A DNA stretch of 33,176 nucleotides, from positions 1 through 33,176 of the forward strand of contig CAZCOS010000017.1 of the NCBI GenBank assembly GCA_964500605.1. The letters are read 5' to 3'. The position numbers and the translations under genes were made by a program. This document shows, piece after piece, positions 30,601 through 33,176 of this stretch. The DNA is from Sterolibacterium sp964500605 (lineage in GTDB: Bacteria; Pseudomonadota; Gammaproteobacteria; Burkholderiales; Rhodocyclaceae). Positions within the stretch are counted from its first letter, which is position 1. Each line of letters opens with the position of its first letter. The notes beneath the pieces are model-generated. The model had not been told where the DNA came from, searched no databases, and worked only from the letters and a program-made list of their open reading frames with translations.

Positions 30601-32451
30601 TCAATTTGTTTCTTTGTTTTTTGAAGAAACCCCGAGGTCTAAGACCCCGGGGTTTCTTTTTTTGGCCATCTCCAGGTAGGTTTTAATGTCAGCCTGCTGC
30701 TCCCCTCTGCGAAAAGCCTTCTGTAGCGTGTCATACAGAGCTTGCCCTTCTTCCATGCGCCCTGACATTTGTCGCAGGATGGCGCAGTGCAAAATGAGCA
30801 CATGATCTGGCCAAAGCCGCATGGCTGATTCGCAGATCTGGCTTTGTGCTTTTGCCCGATCGGGCTCAGGCAGCATCATGAGCGCGAATGCAATCCGAGC
30901 ATGAGCTGCAAGCGAGGAGTTCAAGGACAGATTCTCAAGTGCCTTGATCCTTTCCTTGGAGTCTGTCTTGGATTGCTTAAGATGCTCTGGATCATAAATG
31001 ACGTTTTCAAGGGTTACCAAATCCATACGGACCGGAATGAGTGCCAGTACGGCCCCGGTAAAGGCTACGACCAGTGTCGTCCGACGAGGAATGGCGATGT
31101 ATCGGGGGCTGGAATCAAGCACCCCAAAGAGCAGCGCAAACAGCCCCAGATAAGCGGGATACCAGAGCGGATACTCTAGTTGGCTGTGTACGCCCAACAG
31201 GATGAGCAGGGCCAGTGCAAAGTATCCGGCTATTCCGGAAGGTGCGTGGCGAAGGCTGAAAATCCACCGTAGCAGCGCAAGACAAACCAGTGCTGTCACA
31301 ATCAAGCCGAAATCAAAACCCAGCTGCAAGAATAGGTTGTGGCTATGCTCACTCCCCGGGAAGGTGGCGGCACCTTCCGGCGCACTAGCTGCAGCCTCCA
31401 CCATCCGCCAAGGGAAATGACCCACGCCGTTCCCTAACCAGGGATGCTCCAGAATCAGGTGGATGGCATCGCGCCAGATATCAAGCCGTGCGTCGCCGGA
31501 CGTGATGCCGGCACGCAGTCGTTCAAAGGCACTGGGAGTCAAAGCTGCGTACTTCCACGGCAATAACCTTGAAGCCTCTCCGGACAAGTAGGCAAATAGT
31601 GTTGTCCCCAGCAAGAAGAACGCAATCTCAGACATTTTTTTTCCGGGCTGGCGGGAAGCAATCCAGAAAGCGGCCACGGCCAATACGAGTCCATGGAGCA
31701 AGCCGATCCGCGATGAGGTCAGACCGACTGCGCTACCGAAGATGAGAAGCCCGGCCAGGGCGTAGACCAGCGAAAGATTCAGGGTCGCCCGAAAGTAAAG
31801 TAATGCACAAATCCCCATCCAGAGATAGGTGGCGAGCAGGTTGGGCTGTCCCACATTAGCCAGGATTCGCCCGTTGACGGATGGAAAAGCGATATCTCCA
31901 GGAAGACGAAAATCAACTCTTTGCATAATGGCCAGAAGTGCGCTGAGCAAGGCCCCTGCCAGAATCGCAAGGGCAATACCCCGAACGACTCTTTCACGCC
32001 CAAGATGATCCGACAAGGTACTGCCTAGGTAGACCATGGCCGCCGCCCAGGCCAGGCTGCCGCAGTAAAACAGGACATCCATGCCAGAACTACTTATGCC
32101 AGTCAGAAACTGAAGAAAGGCGGCAATACAGAGCAGAATCGGCAGTAGCGCGATTGAGGGCAGGGATAAACGCCGCAAAGGCGCAAAAAAAACGGTCAGA
32201 ACCGCCAGCGTGCCCAGCATCAAGGCATTCCAGTCTTCGTAAAAGGACGGAATCGGCCAGCGATGACGGGGTTCCAAAAAGGGGATCGAGACCATCAATC
32301 CCAGCAGAAAAAGACTCAGGTTCAGAGCCCAGTGGGGTGTTTTCATGCTGGAAATAAGGGTCTGAATTTTTGTTTTGATCATTTTTTGTACAAACAATGG
32401 ATTAGCAATGAGTAACACCGATTTTGAGAGCTTATAGGGTGGGGCGGTCAT
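30601..32451 (-). CDS. pglL: PglL/TfpO-type O-oligosaccharyltransferase (Wzy_C domain)
   Basis: A polytopic membrane protein of up to 616 aa, with about a dozen hydrophobic helices through residue 465 and a soluble helical, TPR-like C-terminal tail. VGQPNLLATYLWMG, EHSHNLFLQLGFDFG (periplasmic Wzy_C loop with the key histidine) and HSQLEYPLWYPAYLG are typical of pilin O-oligosaccharyltransferases, not of O-antigen ligases. The family moves lipid-linked sugar to serine of pilin in the periplasm. The start is uncertain: ATG 32451 overlaps the vapC stop but the first 35 residues look atypical; ATG 32382 or 32346 are alternatives. The pilin lies 17 nt beyond its stop on the other strand. Confidence 0.85.
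   Translation of the reverse strand: MTAPPYKLSKSVLLIANPLFVQKMIKTKIQTLISSMKTPHWALNLSLFLLGLMVSIPFLEPRHRWPIPSFYEDWNALMLGTLAVLTVFFAPLRRLSLPSIALLPILLCIAAFLQFLTGISSSGMDVLFYCGSLAWAAAMVYLGSTLSDHLGRERVVRGIALAILAGALLSALLAIMQRVDFRLPGDIAFPSVNGRILANVGQPNLLATYLWMGICALLYFRATLNLSLVYALAGLLIFGSAVGLTSSRIGLLHGLVLAVAAFWIASRQPGKKMSEIAFFLLGTTLFAYLSGEASRLLPWKYAALTPSAFERLRAGITSGDARLDIWRDAIHLILEHPWLGNGVGHFPWRMVEAAASAPEGAATFPGSEHSHNLFLQLGFDFGLIVTALVCLALLRWIFSLRHAPSGIAGYFALALLILLGVHSQLEYPLWYPAYLGLFALLFGVLDSSPRYIAIPRRTTLVVAFTGAVLALIPVRMDLVTLENVIYDPEHLKQSKTDSKERIKALENLSLNSSLAAHARIAFALMMLPEPDRAKAQSQICESAMRLWPDHVLILHCAILRQMSGRMEEGQALYDTLQKAFRRGEQQADIKTYLEMAKKRNPGVLDLGVSSKNKETN
30626..30663 (+). terminator. intrinsic terminator for the pilin, inside the pglL 3' end
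   Basis: Stem GAAACCCCGAGGTC (30626-30639) pairs with 30643-30656 with one mismatch, loop TAA, followed by CTTTTTTT. It terminates the plus-strand pilin transcript. It lies within the last 18 codons of pglL on the opposite strand. Confidence 0.9.
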
Positions 32452-32834
32452 TTTTTTGCGATATACCGAACATCGATCATTCCCTCAAAATGTGCATCTT
32501 GCGTCCATAACGTGGCCTTCCGTTGGCGGGCACAGGTCAGGATGATGCTGTCGGCCAAAGCCAGTTTTGTTTGCGCCGAAAGGTGGGCGGCCGAAAGCGC
32601 AAGGTGGTCATTCAGATCGATGGTATGGCTTTGGCGCATGATGGCGACGGCACGCAATGCGTCGCTTTCATTGCGCTGCTGCAAGATTCGCTTGAACACC
32701 TCGAACAGGCACAGCGTGGGCACGATTAAACGCGCTGTATCTTCGATCGCGGGGGCAAAAAAATCGGCGTTTGCTCCGTTGGCGAAATACTCCAGCCAAC
32801 CGCAGGAATCCACCAGATTAAGACCGGCACTCAT
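32448..32834 (-). CDS. vapC: VapC-type PIN-domain toxin ribonuclease
   Basis: A 128-aa PIN-domain protein with the acidic metal-binding set: Asp9 in NLVDSCGWLEYF, Glu in LCLFEVFKR, Asp in LALADSIIL and Asp in TLWTQDAHF. VapC toxins cleave specific tRNA or rRNA when freed from their antitoxin. Its ATG overlaps the antitoxin stop by 4 nt, the standard order (antitoxin first). Its own stop overlaps the ATG 32451 of pglL by 4 nt. All active-site residues are present, so the toxin looks intact. Confidence 0.92.
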   Translation of the reverse strand: MSAGLNLVDSCGWLEYFANGANADFFAPAIEDTARLIVPTLCLFEVFKRILQQRNESDALRAVAIMRQSHTIDLNDHLALSAAHLSAQTKLALADSIILTCARQRKATLWTQDAHFEGMIDVRYIAKK

Positions 32835-33037
32835 ACCCGGTCAGCCTCACGAACGATCGTCGTGTCAATGCCCGCCAGAAAGCCGCGCGCGCTATCTGCT
32901 GTCTCGATCGGCATCAACTCGATGCGGCGATCAATCGTGATCACCTGCATCTTCTGCCCGACCGAGATACCCATCTGCTCACGGACGGCCTGGGGAATCA
33001 CGACCTGAAACTTTGGGGAGACGGTGACGGACAGCAT
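32831..33037 (-). CDS. vapB: VapB-type AbrB-fold antitoxin
   Basis: A 68-aa protein with an N-terminal swapped-hairpin AbrB/MazE DNA-binding domain (VTVSPKFQVVIPQAVREQMGI) and a C-terminal tail that would wrap the toxin. It represses its own promoter in known VapBC systems. AAGGA lies 7 nt before the ATG at 33037. It is the first gene of the pair. Confidence 0.92.
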   Translation of the reverse strand: MLSVTVSPKFQVVIPQAVREQMGISVGQKMQVITIDRRIELMPIETADSARGFLAGIDTTIVREADRV

Positions 33038-33045
33038 GCAGAATT

Positions 33046-33075
33046 CCTTATCGATAAGGTAATCGTTTTACGATT
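33046..33075 (-). promoter_or_regulatory. VapBC operator: palindrome overlapping the vapB ribosome site, plus a second inverted repeat
   Basis: CCTTATCGATAAGG (33046-33059) is a perfect 14-bp palindrome whose minus-strand right arm supplies the AAGGA ribosome site of vapB. AATCGT-TTT-ACGATT (33061-33075) is a second perfect inverted repeat directly upstream. TAAAAT around the next bases could be a -10. Two adjacent dyads fit cooperative binding of VapB/VapBC dimers. Confidence 0.7.
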
Positions 33076-33176
33076 TTATCATCGATTAAAGAAATGCGAA
33101 GAAATGCGGAAATGTAAAATGCGGGGTCAGATACCGTCTTGAATTGCAAGCCCTGATTGGTCGAAATTTGCATCAA

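Noticed and set aside
1..33176. CRISPR array, rRNA or complete insertion sequence
   Set aside because: No regularly spaced repeats, rRNA-like sequence, or transposase coding frame was recognised on either strand.

Overview
The window reads as chromosomal DNA of a GC-rich Gram-negative betaproteobacterium. Evidence is the lptD-surA-pdxA-rsmA operon, hemE next to priA, a pseudo-AAA NtrX, a 4-nt-overlap gene style and type IV pilin/PglL genes. The left third carries a steroid C/D-ring degradation module very like the actinobacterial KstR2-type genes, so a steroid degrader of the Sterolibacterium/Denitratisoma kind is a plausible guess; the species cannot be fixed from the sequence alone.

Region 1 (1-9194, all minus strand) is one long gene train. 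Read in its own direction it is: SDR, acyl-CoA dehydrogenase, FadE30-like dehydrogenase, IpdF-like SDR, MaoC hydratase, ketosteroid-isomerase-like protein, FadD3-like HIP-CoA ligase, then cofE, cofD and cofC of coenzyme F420 biosynthesis, then tRNA-Ala(CGC). The cof genes follow fadD3 after only 8 nt. This suggests that F420 is made together with the steroid enzymes and that an F420-dependent step may exist in this catabolism; that is the most novel idea in the window.

Region 2 (9401-21401, plus strand) holds a VanX-type dipeptidase, then a tightly overlapping chain: glutathione peroxidase, thioesterase, membrane-anchored methyl-accepting protein, rsmB, DUF4390 protein, ntrY and ntrX. hemE and priA follow. 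The 302-nt hemE-priA gap contains a strong terminator and several DnaA-box-like 9-mers, two of them perfect TTATNCACA matches.

Region 3 (21416-28796, minus strand) has a small operon of cytochrome b561, YceI and an unknown C-tail-anchored protein, then lptD-surA-pdxA-rsmA for outer-membrane assembly, pyridoxal phosphate synthesis and 16S rRNA dimethylation.

Region 4 (28962-33176) has amgK (cell-wall sugar recycling) without its usual partner murU, a type IV pilin ending in serine, a convergent PglL/TfpO-type O-oligosaccharyltransferase, and a VapBC toxin-antitoxin pair with a palindromic operator. No CRISPR array, rRNA or complete insertion sequence was seen.
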